From positions 1 to 64,000 of the forward strand of contig NZ_JABAEF010000025.1 in assembly GCF_023701945.1 (NCBI RefSeq): a DNA stretch of 64,000 nucleotides, given 5' to 3'. Position 1 is the stretch's first letter. Each line of letters begins with the position of its first letter. The stretch comes from Rhizobium sp. CG5. Lineage in GTDB: Bacteria > Pseudomonadota > Alphaproteobacteria > Rhizobiales > Rhizobiaceae. The notes beneath the pieces were generated by a model. It was given only the letters and a program-made list of their open reading frames with translations. It searched no databases and was not told the origin of the DNA. Of the stretch, positions 9,360 to 16,656 are shown in pieces. The position numbers were made by a program, and so were the translations under genes.

Positions 9360-10208
9360 TTAGGACCGTTGATCCAGGTCACTGCGAAAATCGCGCAGTC
9401 GGCGCGCTGCATCCATGGCACGGTCCGGGCCAAGCTGGGTCAGAGACAGGACAAGCGTCTCAAGGGCAAGTAGGATCGTTCCGTAGAACGTCATATTGCC
9501 GACCTCGGTTCGTGGCACCTCCAGAACCGCCTCAGCCCCGACCGCCAAACGACCGGCCGGGTTGTCGGTGATGACGATCAGGATCCCACCAAGACGTTGT
9601 AGCTCCTGCTTGATGAGGAGGCTCTCCTTGTGAACCTTGCCGTAGGCGAGGAGGATTACCGCATCGCCCGGCTCCAGGCCCAATAGAGCGTCCGCGAAGG
9701 CGTGGCCCGTGCCCTCCATCACGAAACTCGAACGACCAATCCGGCCAAGATGTGTGGCGGTTTGCTGCGCCAGGCGAATAAGCGGGCCACCCCCATGAAG
9801 GCCGATCCGGCTGGCATTATTCAGGAGCAGCGCCGCGGACTGAAACTGCTCTGGCAATCCCGGTCTTGAGAGTTTTTCAAGCGTTCTGGTGTAGGCCTCG
9901 ACCACGAGTTGGAGGGGAGGCCGGCTTCGATCCTGCGTCAACTCACTCAAGGTCACGCCCACCTTGTCGACCGGTGTGCGCGTACCCTCATCGAGTTTCT
10001 CTGCGATCACGGTCTTCAGGTGAGGTAGCCCATCGAAGCCAAGCGATTGGATCGAGCGGATCACGGTTGCGTCTGATGCATCGATCTTCGCAGCAAGCTC
10101 GAGTGCGGAGCTGACAAGCACGGCGTTTGGGTGTCGCTCGATATAATCCAGAAGCCGAGTGGCGGCGGCGCTCAGATTTTGTCTCTGCTGCACTTCAAAC
10201 AATGCCAT
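9360..10208 (-). CDS. RpiR/MurR-family transcriptional regulator (HTH plus SIS)
   Basis: 282 residues. The N-terminal helix-turn-helix spans about residues 30-60 (ELAAKIDASDATVIRSIQSLGFDG), followed by a linker and a SIS sugar-isomerase-like effector domain (about 125-255, with GLHGGGPLIRLAQQ and DAVILLAYGKVHKES). RpiR proteins usually sense phosphorylated sugars or amino sugars and repress neighbouring genes. It lies directly upstream of the family 5 importer in the same direction and is the likely regulator of importer and exporter. The ATG at 10208 starts MALFEVQQ; no strong ribosome site is visible, so the start is less certain. Confidence 0.88.
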   Translation of the reverse strand: MALFEVQQRQNLSAAATRLLDYIERHPNAVLVSSALELAAKIDASDATVIRSIQSLGFDGLPHLKTVIAEKLDEGTRTPVDKVGVTLSELTQDRSRPPLQLVVEAYTRTLEKLSRPGLPEQFQSAALLLNNASRIGLHGGGPLIRLAQQTATHLGRIGRSSFVMEGTGHAFADALLGLEPGDAVILLAYGKVHKESLLIKQELQRLGGILIVITDNPAGRLAVGAEAVLEVPRTEVGNMTFYGTILLALETLVLSLTQLGPDRAMDAARRLRDFRSDLDQRS

Positions 10209-10567
10209 TCCAACATCCGTTCTGGAGCGCCCTCGAAGGGCTGAGCGCCATAACTAGCTCGAACGGGGAACGAATTCCAGCTGCAGGAATGTTTCACGGT
10301 TCTCGCGACACCAATTGGTCGAAGTGCAGCGTTATACAATGCCGCGGACTTGCCCGGGATGTCGATGGTCGCGAGGCGCTCGACGTCCTCCAAGCTGTGG
10401 CTTTGCCAAGACAGCCTCGCCAATTATTTACGGAAATGAAACTCTCGATTTGTTGGTCTGTCCATAGATGGCGTGCCATAGCCCTCTTCAGCTAAATTAC
10501 TGAGGCTAATGTCACATATTTTACGCGGCTTGGCGTAAGCCGCCTGAGTGCCGTGGTTCGAGTTCTT
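10209..10567. other. Intergenic stretch without recognisable gene
   Basis: About 360 bp upstream of the RpiR gene. Short open frames on the minus strand (10172-10423, 10294-10479) show no family motif and overlap each other. A perfect 10-bp palindrome ACCAATTGGT is at 10310-10319. The sequence should contain the RpiR promoter; nothing else can be supported. Confidence 0.5.
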
Positions 10568-10870
10568 TCAAGGCGACTGGTTTCTATCACCCTCCAAATC
10601 AGATTTTTCTTGGCTATGTAGGAGCCACCACAAATTTACGCATCTCAAATCCCTATGGAACCTGCGACCGTCGAATTTCGCGTTCAGGCGTTCAATAAGT
10701 TGATCTTCCGACACACCTAAAACTGCAGAGGCCTCCTCAAGAGTCAGCTCAACGTCCTGCGGGAAGAGTGGCAGAGGTCGCGTGTTGAGCGCGGCCTTTG
10801 CCAGCTTGCAAAGCCTTTCCATTGCTGGCGCGACGGAAGCGGAACCCGGTATAGCTCGAAGAAACTCCAA
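10568..10870 (-). CDS. Small hypothetical protein with excisionase/MerR-like HTH pattern
   Basis: 100 residues from a TTG codon; the frame stays open further upstream. Residues about 40-75 (VELTLEEASAVLGVSEDQLIERL) resemble the helix-turn-helix of excisionase-like DNA-binding proteins and of some antitoxins, where LTxxEAAxLLxVSRxxLxxLL is followed by a basic wing. Here the wing reads FDGRRFHRDLRCVNLWWLL, which is degenerate. No toxin gene is adjacent; it follows the aspartate dehydrogenase gene. It may be an orphan or decayed antitoxin, or not translated at all. Confidence 0.35.
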   Translation of the reverse strand: MEFLRAIPGSASVAPAMERLCKLAKAALNTRPLPLFPQDVELTLEEASAVLGVSEDQLIERLNAKFDGRRFHRDLRCVNLWWLLHSQEKSDLEGDRNQSP

Positions 10871-10911
10871 TTCAGGAGCCCGCCTTTCTCCTCGGATTTC
10901 TATCAGTCCGA

Positions 10912-11736
10912 TCAGGACCCTATCCGAAGTGTATCGTTCAAGCTTCGCAGACAGGCGATGACCGATAGCGGCGTAAGAAGACCGGTCCGCGGGTTTTCCG
11001 GATTGGGAATCCCCTCGATCGTCATAGAGAAGCGCGCGATATCGGAGTCCACGCTGATACGATGGGTGTTGCGGTGCACACTGGGATCGGCAAACAGCCT
11101 CACCTGTGTTCTCTCGGGTCCAATGCCTGCCATTGCCAGTGCCGCCGCAACGTTGACATTTGCGGGGAAGCCGACAGCAGCATCAAGCGCGTTGCCTTCA
11201 AAAATGCAGACCGGTTCCGTCAAGCCATCCAGTTCGATGCCGTGCGCGATGAGGTGCGGTGCTCCGCTCCACCCCTTTGGTGCCTTGCGTGTCTCAATGA
11301 CCGCACTGTGGATAGTCCCCTGAGCCGCGGCTCTAACGGCATCAAGGCCGATGATAGCGCCGGTCGGCACAATGATGCGCGCTCCGGAACGCTTGGCCTC
11401 GTCGACCAGCTCCATATTGCGCATTAATGCGCCGCCAGAGCAGGCGACCAAAGTGCGGCCGGCGGCGACGGCTGGTCTTGCGATGTCGAGAAAGGCCGCC
11501 GCCGGCGCGGCCTCGATAATGATATCCGCATCCACAATGTCTGCGAGCACGGCTCTGATGGAAGGTACGGTATTGAAGGTCGAAACGGCCTGGCGGGCTT
11601 TTTCACTGTCCCGGGAGGCAACCGCGATAAGTTTGAAACCGGGAACCTTGCCCTGGTCCAGGCTGCGGGCGACCGACAGACCAATGGCACCAAGGCCGGC
11701 AATAGCAACGGTTGTGACTTTCAATGTGGGCTCCAT
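10912..11736 (-). CDS. nadX: L-aspartate dehydrogenase (NadX-like)
   Basis: About 274 residues. A Rossmann motif GLGAIG near residue 14 binds NAD(P). The family core reads PTGAIIGLDAVRAA around residue 135, followed by FPANVNVAAALAMAGIG and NTHRI in the C-terminal part, as in NadX-type aspartate dehydrogenases that convert aspartate to iminoaspartate or oxaloacetate. ATG at 11736 is preferred to a longer frame from 11865, which would overlap the upstream gene. A TTG 12 nt further in, behind GGAG, is another option. No nadA or nadC is nearby, so a catabolic amino-acid role is as likely as NAD synthesis. Confidence 0.8.
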   Translation of the reverse strand: MEPTLKVTTVAIAGLGAIGLSVARSLDQGKVPGFKLIAVASRDSEKARQAVSTFNTVPSIRAVLADIVDADIIIEAAPAAAFLDIARPAVAAGRTLVACSGGALMRNMELVDEAKRSGARIIVPTGAIIGLDAVRAAAQGTIHSAVIETRKAPKGWSGAPHLIAHGIELDGLTEPVCIFEGNALDAAVGFPANVNVAAALAMAGIGPERTQVRLFADPSVHRNTHRISVDSDIARFSMTIEGIPNPENPRTGLLTPLSVIACLRSLNDTLRIGS

Positions 11737-11810
11737 TTTGAAATCGGCAAAAGTCTTGCTTGCATCAGGCGTCGTCGCGCGCCTGCAACGCGTTCGAAGG
11801 GCAGAGTGGT

Positions 11811-13007
11811 TCAAGTCGGCGCAAGAGAGACCCACGCGCCGTTTTGCTCGCTCGATGCCAGACATGCTTCGATAAAGCGGACCCCCTTCACGCCATCGTC
11901 AATGGTCGGATACATCACCGCCGGATCGACCGGAGCCCCGCTGCGCGCCGCATGGATGGCGTGGGCGGCCTCGGTGTAGATCGTCGCGAAGGCTTCGAGA
12001 TAGCCTTCCGGGTGGCCGCCCGGGATGCGGGTGACGCGGGCGGCGGCAGCGCCGGCACCGGCCCCGCCGCGGGTGATCAGCTGCTTGGGCTCGCCGAGCC
12101 GTGTCAGCCACAGATAGTTCGGATCGGCCTGCACCCATTCGAGCCCGGCCTTGGCGCCATAGACGCGTACCTTCAGGCCGTTCTCGTTGCCCGGCGCCAC
12201 CTGGCTGCACCACAGCAACCCCTTGGCCGGCCGGTCGGAGCCTTTTGCCTTGAAGCGCAGCATGACATGGGCATTGTCGTCGAGCCTGCGGCCTTCGACA
12301 AAGGTGTGCACGTCGGCGGCCAGCTCGTCGAGGGTGAGGCCAGAGATGAAGCAGCCGAGATTATAGGCATGGGTGCCGATATCGCCGGTCGAGCCGCCGA
12401 GGCCCGATTGCGCCGGATCGGTGCGCCACACCGCCTGCTTGGCGCCGGTCTGCTCGACCGCCTCGGTCAGCCAGTCCTGCGGATATTCCATCTGCACCAG
12501 CCGGATCTCGCCCAATTCGCCGTTTTGCACCAGCTCGCGGGCATGGCGCACCATGGGATAGCCGGTGTAATTGTGGGTGAGGATGAACAATGCCTTGGAC
12601 TGGTCGGCCACGGTTTTGAGCTTCAGCGCATCGTCGAGCGTCGAGGTCAGCGGCTTGTCGCAGATGACATGGATGCCGCGCTCCAGAAAGGCTTTTGCCG
12701 CGGGATAATGCACATGGTTGGGCGTGACGATCGACACCGCCTCGATACCGTCGGGCCGCGCAGATTCCTTGTCTGCCATCTCCTCGAAGCTTCCATAACA
12801 ACGGGCCGGATCGAGGCCGAGCTCAAGGCCGGAAGCCAGCGACTTTTCCGCTGTCGACGATAGCGCGCCGGCGACGAGATCGAAGCGGTCGTCCAGCCGC
12901 GCCGCCATGCGATGCACGCCGCCGATAAACGCCCCCGCCCCGCCGCCGACCATGCCGAGACGGATTTTCGGGGCACGCGATGGGGTTTTTCCGGCTTCGA
13001 TGGTCAT
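11811..13007 (-). CDS. Gfo/Idh/MocA-family NAD(P)-dependent oxidoreductase
   Basis: 398 residues. N-terminal nucleotide fold with GMVGGGAGAFIGGVHR (residues 18-33), a CDKP motif near 117 in place of the usual EKP, and the catalytic-region motif DIGTHAYN near 213. The family oxidises sugars, inositols and their derivatives. ATG at 13007 is preceded by AAGGAGGAAA. It stands with the downstream-facing TIM-barrel isomerase gene (13267-14319), a pairing common in rhizobial sugar and inositol catabolism; substrate unknown. Confidence 0.88.
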   Translation of the reverse strand: MTIEAGKTPSRAPKIRLGMVGGGAGAFIGGVHRMAARLDDRFDLVAGALSSTAEKSLASGLELGLDPARCYGSFEEMADKESARPDGIEAVSIVTPNHVHYPAAKAFLERGIHVICDKPLTSTLDDALKLKTVADQSKALFILTHNYTGYPMVRHARELVQNGELGEIRLVQMEYPQDWLTEAVEQTGAKQAVWRTDPAQSGLGGSTGDIGTHAYNLGCFISGLTLDELAADVHTFVEGRRLDDNAHVMLRFKAKGSDRPAKGLLWCSQVAPGNENGLKVRVYGAKAGLEWVQADPNYLWLTRLGEPKQLITRGGAGAGAAAARVTRIPGGHPEGYLEAFATIYTEAAHAIHAARSGAPVDPAVMYPTIDDGVKGVRFIEACLASSEQNGAWVSLAPT

Positions 13008-13039
13008 GGGTTTCCTCCTTTGAAATCTAATCTTGTGCC

Positions 13040-13260
13040 AAGGGGTTACCCCCCTCTGTCACTCCGTGACATCTCCCCCTCAAGGGGGGAGATTGGCCGC
13101 GGGCATTGTGCCCTTCTGGGGTAATGCGGCGACGGCTCCATCCGATCTCCCCCCTTGAGGGGGAGATGCCCGGCAGGGCCGAGGGGGGTAGCCCGATACA
13201 CGAACGCCTGCAGCCCCCCTCATCTGCCCTGTCGGGCATCTTCTCTCCGCCGGGGAGAAG
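13040..13260. repeat. RIME-like palindromic intergenic repeat
   Basis: The gap between the Gfo/Idh gene and the isomerase gene is filled by inverted repeats. ATCTCCCCCTCAAGGGGGGAG near 13070 is mirrored by CTCCCCCCTTGAGGGGGAGAT near 13145; the outer ends GTTACCCCCCTC and GAGGGGGGTAGCC are also inverted. A second CCCCCTCATCTGCCC / GGGGAGAAG unit follows at about 13216-13262. This is the look of Rhizobium intergenic mosaic elements. It probably forms strong hairpins in the transcript. Confidence 0.75.
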
Positions 13261-13266
13261 AGGGAA

Positions 13267-14319
13267 CTAAAGCCCCAGCATGCGCCGGTTGGCCGCGTCG
13301 TCGGTGCCGCTGGCGGCAAAGTCGTCGAAGGCTTTCTCGGTGACGCGGATGATGTGGGCCTTGACGAATTCGGCCCCTTCGCGGGCGCCGTCTTCCGGAT
13401 GCTTTAGCGCGCATTCCCATTCGACCACGGCCCAGCCGTCGAAATCATTGGCCGCCATTTTTGAAAAGATCGCGCCGAAATCCACCTGCCCGTCGCCCAG
13501 CGAGCGGAAGCGCCCGGCCCGTCCGACCCAGCCCTGGTAGCCGCCATAGACGCCCTGCCGGCCGGTCGGGTTGAACTCCGCGTCCTTGACGTGGAACATC
13601 TTGATGCGGTCCTTGTAGATGTCGATATTGTCGAGATAATCCAGGCACTGCAGCACATAATGCGAGGGATCGTAGAGCATGTTGGCGCGGCGGTGGTTCT
13701 TCACCCGCTCCAGGAACATCTCGAAGGTCACCCCGTCATGCAGGTCTTCGCCCGGATGGATTTCGTAGCACACGTCGACGCCATGCGCCTCGGCATGGTC
13801 GAGGATCGGCGTCCAGCGCTTGGCCAGCTCGTCGAAGGCGGCCTCGACCAGGCCGGCCGGGCGCTGCGGCCAGGGATAGAGGAACGGCCAGGCGAGCGCC
13901 CCGGAAAAGGTTGCATGGGCGGAAATGCCCATATGCCGCGAGGCGGTGATCGCCATCTTGACCTGTTCGACCGCCCAGGCCTGGCGCGCCTTCGGATTGC
14001 CGCGCACTTCCGGTGCCGCAAAACCGTCGAAAGCCTCGTCATAGGCCGGGTGGACGGCGACCAGCTGGCCCTGCAGATGGGTCGACAGCTCGGTCACCTC
14101 GACGCCATTGCCGCGCGCCACGCCTAAAAATTCGTCGCAATAATCCTTGGACGCGGCCGCCTTCTTGAGATCGAACAGCTGGCCGGCCCAGGTTGGCACC
14201 TGCACGCCGAGATAGCCCTTGTCGGCCGCCCATTGGGTAATGCCGTCCCAGGTGTCGAACGGTGCCGTATCGCCGGCGAACTGGCCGAGAAACAGGGCTG
14301 GGCCCTTGATCGTTTTCAT
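13267..14319 (-). CDS. Sugar phosphate isomerase/epimerase (TIM barrel)
   Basis: About 350 residues from ATG at 14319 (GGAGAAGTT in front); an upstream in-frame start would run into the neighbouring regulator gene. Metal-site motifs of the xylose-isomerase-like barrel are visible: CYEIHPGEDLHDG near residue 198, HVKDAEF near 256 and VEWECAL near 307. The family isomerises or epimerises sugars, keto-sugars or inosose. With the Gfo/Idh dehydrogenase in the same direction it likely forms an oxidation-isomerisation pair. Confidence 0.85.
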   Translation of the reverse strand: MKTIKGPALFLGQFAGDTAPFDTWDGITQWAADKGYLGVQVPTWAGQLFDLKKAAASKDYCDEFLGVARGNGVEVTELSTHLQGQLVAVHPAYDEAFDGFAAPEVRGNPKARQAWAVEQVKMAITASRHMGISAHATFSGALAWPFLYPWPQRPAGLVEAAFDELAKRWTPILDHAEAHGVDVCYEIHPGEDLHDGVTFEMFLERVKNHRRANMLYDPSHYVLQCLDYLDNIDIYKDRIKMFHVKDAEFNPTGRQGVYGGYQGWVGRAGRFRSLGDGQVDFGAIFSKMAANDFDGWAVVEWECALKHPEDGAREGAEFVKAHIIRVTEKAFDDFAASGTDDAANRRMLGL

Positions 14320-14377
14320 AACTTCTCCGTTCGCGGGCCGGTAGAGCTCCACGTTTGCGCGTTGATGTCTCGCTATG

Positions 14378-14938
14378 TCAGGCCTGACCGCGCCCGACGA
14401 CGACGAGGGCAGAAGAGGGTTGATCGCCAACCCTGCGAACACGATGCGGCAGGTGGCCGGGAAAAATCAGGCTGTCGCCTTCGTCGAGAACAAAGCCCCG
14501 ATCCGGAAACCGGATCTCGATAGAGCCGGACAAGGTCAGCAGGAATTCCTCGCCCGCATGTGCCGATTCCGGCCGGTGGGCTGTAAATTCGGTCTCCGGA
14601 TGGATGATAAAGGCGCTCAAGGACGAGGAATTGCCGCTCAAGGATTGCAGCATGCCGCCGCCCTCTTCGCCACCGATTGGAACGCGCTCGCTTTTGCGTG
14701 TGACATGGATCACGTCGGAAGCGATTTGCTCTCCGAGCAGTTCTCCCATCGGGACGCCCAAGGCTTCCGAGAGCTTGAGCAATGTCGCGACGGTTGGAGA
14801 CTTCATGCCACGCTCCAGGCGAGACAAATAGCCTTTGTCGGTCGCTGCAAGAGTTGCCAGTGCGTCGAGCGTCAAGTTACGTGCCTTGCGCAGTGTCTTG
14901 ATTCTCATGCCAAGCGAAGTTTTTGCCGCCAAAATCAT
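14378..14938 (-). CDS. XRE-family regulator with C-terminal cupin domain
   Basis: 186 residues. The helix-turn-helix covers about residues 11-70 (IKTLRKARNLTLDALA, then KGYLSRLERGMKSPTVATL). A cupin sensor domain follows at about 115-180 (HAGEEFLLTLSGSIEI, then GDSLIFPGHLPHRV). Such proteins usually repress the operon for uptake or breakdown of their ligand. The ATG overlaps the TGA of the reductase gene as ATGA, so regulator, reductase and MOSC protein form one operon. Two matching palindromes in the divergent promoter region upstream (16375-16388, 16560-16573) are good candidates for its operators. Confidence 0.9.
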   Translation of the reverse strand: MILAAKTSLGMRIKTLRKARNLTLDALATLAATDKGYLSRLERGMKSPTVATLLKLSEALGVPMGELLGEQIASDVIHVTRKSERVPIGGEEGGGMLQSLSGNSSSLSAFIIHPETEFTAHRPESAHAGEEFLLTLSGSIEIRFPDRGFVLDEGDSLIFPGHLPHRVRRVGDQPSSALVVVGRGQA

Positions 14939-15876
14939 AAATCAATCACCAAGCGTTCCGATGCGCAGCCCGAGACGCAGGACAGGAGATGGGTCATCCT
15001 GCGGTCCGGCGACAAAATAAGATCCCTGTGGACGGGGTCACCCTGAAGCCAGGCCAGCTCGCATACCCCACAGATACCGCCCTCACACGAACTATCGACC
15101 TTCTTGCCGATGCGAAGAAGCGCTTTCAACAGGCTTTCGCCGCTGCCGACCTCCGCCGTCACGCCCGATTTCTTCAACTCGACGGTGTATGGGCGGGCAT
15201 TGGCAGCCGGGGCGAGTTTCGGGGGGAGGAAATACTCGATCTGGGCATGGTCTTGCGGCCAGGCCATCGTCTGCTCCTGAAATGCATCGATCATCGACTG
15301 CGGCCCGCAGCAATAGGCTGCAACCGAAGCATCAGGCTGAGCCAGAATGTCCGAAAGATTCGGGCGGCGGCCGGTCGAGGTGTCATAGGTCCTCAATCGT
15401 CCGTGGTCGATCCAGCCTTTGTAGTCCTGAACGATGTCCATCGGGCCACGATGGAGAACATGGAGCTGCCAATCAAGACCAAGTCGTTCCAAAACATGCG
15501 CCATCGACAAGAATGGCGTGATCCCAATGCCGCCGGCGATCATGATGTGCCGTGTTGCGCTCTCGACAATCCTGAAGCCCGTTCTGGGGAATGATGAATA
15601 GACGATGGCACCCTCTGTCAGCTGCTCATGCAACCAGACGCTGCCGCCGCGGGATGTCTCTGAGCGTTTCACCGCGATCTGCCACTGGTTTTCAACGGCC
15701 GGATCCCCGCAGAGACTGTAAACCCGGGTTCCGACGTCAGGGATATGAACCTCGATATGTGCTCCTGGGCGCACAGCAGGCAGCCGCCACCTGTCCGGGT
15801 CGCATAGCGATAGCCGGCGCACGCCGCCGCCCATATCGTCGATCCTATCGACCTTCAACGTAATCAGTTGCGGCAT
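14935..15876 (-). CDS. Phthalate-dioxygenase-reductase-like FMN/[2Fe-2S] oxidoreductase
   Basis: 313 residues in the order flavin, NAD(P)H, ferredoxin. RVYSL near residue 51 marks the flavin site. GGIGITPFLSMAH near 115 and YCCGPQ near 190 mark the pyridine nucleotide domain. CEGGICGVC near 268 with a later cysteine in HLLSC gives the plant-type [2Fe-2S] ligands. It passes electrons from NAD(P)H to a partner, classically an oxygenase, but no oxygenase is here; the partner gene is a MOSC protein joined by TAAATG. That suggests a molybdenum-dependent reductase pair, like YcbX or mARC systems in separate pieces. Confidence 0.88.
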   Translation of the reverse strand: MPQLITLKVDRIDDMGGGVRRLSLCDPDRWRLPAVRPGAHIEVHIPDVGTRVYSLCGDPAVENQWQIAVKRSETSRGGSVWLHEQLTEGAIVYSSFPRTGFRIVESATRHIMIAGGIGITPFLSMAHVLERLGLDWQLHVLHRGPMDIVQDYKGWIDHGRLRTYDTSTGRRPNLSDILAQPDASVAAYCCGPQSMIDAFQEQTMAWPQDHAQIEYFLPPKLAPAANARPYTVELKKSGVTAEVGSGESLLKALLRIGKKVDSSCEGGICGVCELAWLQGDPVHRDLILSPDRRMTHLLSCVSGCASERLVIDL

Positions 15877-16356
15877 TTAGGCGGGCCTTATCTCGTCTTC
15901 GAGGCGAATGACGCCGCCAATCAAAATGCGGCAGTTCAATCCGGATCTGTGGACCATGGGATTGAACACCGGCTTGCCGAGAATCTCCTCGATATGCTTG
16001 CAGGGAACCGACAGCCGGGTTGCCTCAAAAAGGCACTCGCCGACATAAAAGCGGCGATGGACGAGCCAGTTCAAGGGTACGCCCCTGGTGGTCACATTGC
16101 GCCGGTGATCTTCAGGCCGCATCGTGATCTTGTAGTCGCGCTCTATCGCATCGAGCGTCTCGGCTTCAAAAAAGGTGATCTGGCGACCGTCCTCCGGCTT
16201 CTGCGAGTAAAAACCTTCCTCCCGGCCAAGGCAATAACGGTCCCCGGCAATGCCTTTGCCAGCGATGAGCTCCAGTTCGTTGTCCGAACTCATGGGCAAA
16301 AATGCCCTAGGTGTTTTGTGTAAGCCGATTACCCGGCCATTCCATGCGTGGGTCAT
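15877..16356 (-). CDS. MOSC-domain protein (molybdenum cofactor binding)
   Basis: About 159 residues. MOSC landmarks: GKGIAGDRY, then RNVTTRGVPLNWLV, then ATRLSVPCKHI with the single cysteine expected to ligate molybdenum or sulfur. I start at ATG 16356 because the alternative start at 16398 would place the palindrome 16375-16388 inside the gene and has no ribosome site. It is the first gene of the operon with the reductase and the XRE-cupin regulator. MOSC proteins such as YiiM and YcbX reduce N-hydroxylated compounds with Moco; a similar role is likely here. Confidence 0.85.
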   Translation of the reverse strand: MTHAWNGRVIGLHKTPRAFLPMSSDNELELIAGKGIAGDRYCLGREEGFYSQKPEDGRQITFFEAETLDAIERDYKITMRPEDHRRNVTTRGVPLNWLVHRRFYVGECLFEATRLSVPCKHIEEILGKPVFNPMVHRSGLNCRILIGGVIRLEDEIRPA

Positions 16357-16374
16357 AATCTCTGATGCCAAGTG

Positions 16375-16388
16375 GACAATATGTTGTC
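16375..16388. promoter_or_regulatory. Putative operator GACAATATGTTGTC
   Basis: Imperfect 14-bp palindrome with GACAA / TTGTC arms immediately upstream of the MOSC start. It resembles the site at 16560-16573 (ACAACATGTTGT core). One site in front of each divergent transcript suggests one regulator for both, probably the XRE-cupin protein. Confidence 0.5.
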
Positions 16389-16501
16389 TTAAGGACATAA
16401 TTTATAAATCAGAAGCAGGCAAGGCACGATGACCATTTTCTTGTGGTGACTCGATCGGGGCACTCGTTGTCACCGCTAGAGACCAATTTTATAGGGTAAG
16501 G

Positions 16502-16525
16502 CGATATATCTATGCAGATATATCG
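16502..16525. repeat. Perfect inverted repeat, 10-bp arms
   Basis: CGATATATCT and AGATATATCG flank a 4-bp spacer in the middle of the divergent promoter region between the MOSC operon and the sugar ABC operon. It is AT-rich and not followed by a T-run, so it is more likely a protein-binding site than a terminator. Confidence 0.5.
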
Positions 16526-16559
16526 ATTGCAATGATGGGATTGTCTCTTTATGCGCAGA

Positions 16560-16573
16560 AACAACATGTTGTC
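16560..16573. promoter_or_regulatory. Putative operator with ACAACATGTTGT core
   Basis: Perfect 12-bp palindrome at 16561-16572 about 85 bp upstream of the sugar-binding protein gene. It shares ACAA-N-AT-N-TTGT with the site at 16375-16388. Confidence 0.5.
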
Positions 16574-16656
16574 TATTTTCCAAATTTTTTGGTTGCTTTT
16601 GGAATTTTGTTGATCCTTAATCCACCCAGACGGCAAAATAAAAAAGGGAACATGTG

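Noticed and set aside
10172..10423. 83-codon minus-strand frame upstream of the RpiR gene
   Set aside because: Overlaps the RpiR start and the expected promoter; residues show no family pattern.
13040..13260. CRISPR-like repeat near 13.1 kb
   Set aside because: The repeats are inverted, not spaced direct repeats, and no cas genes are near.
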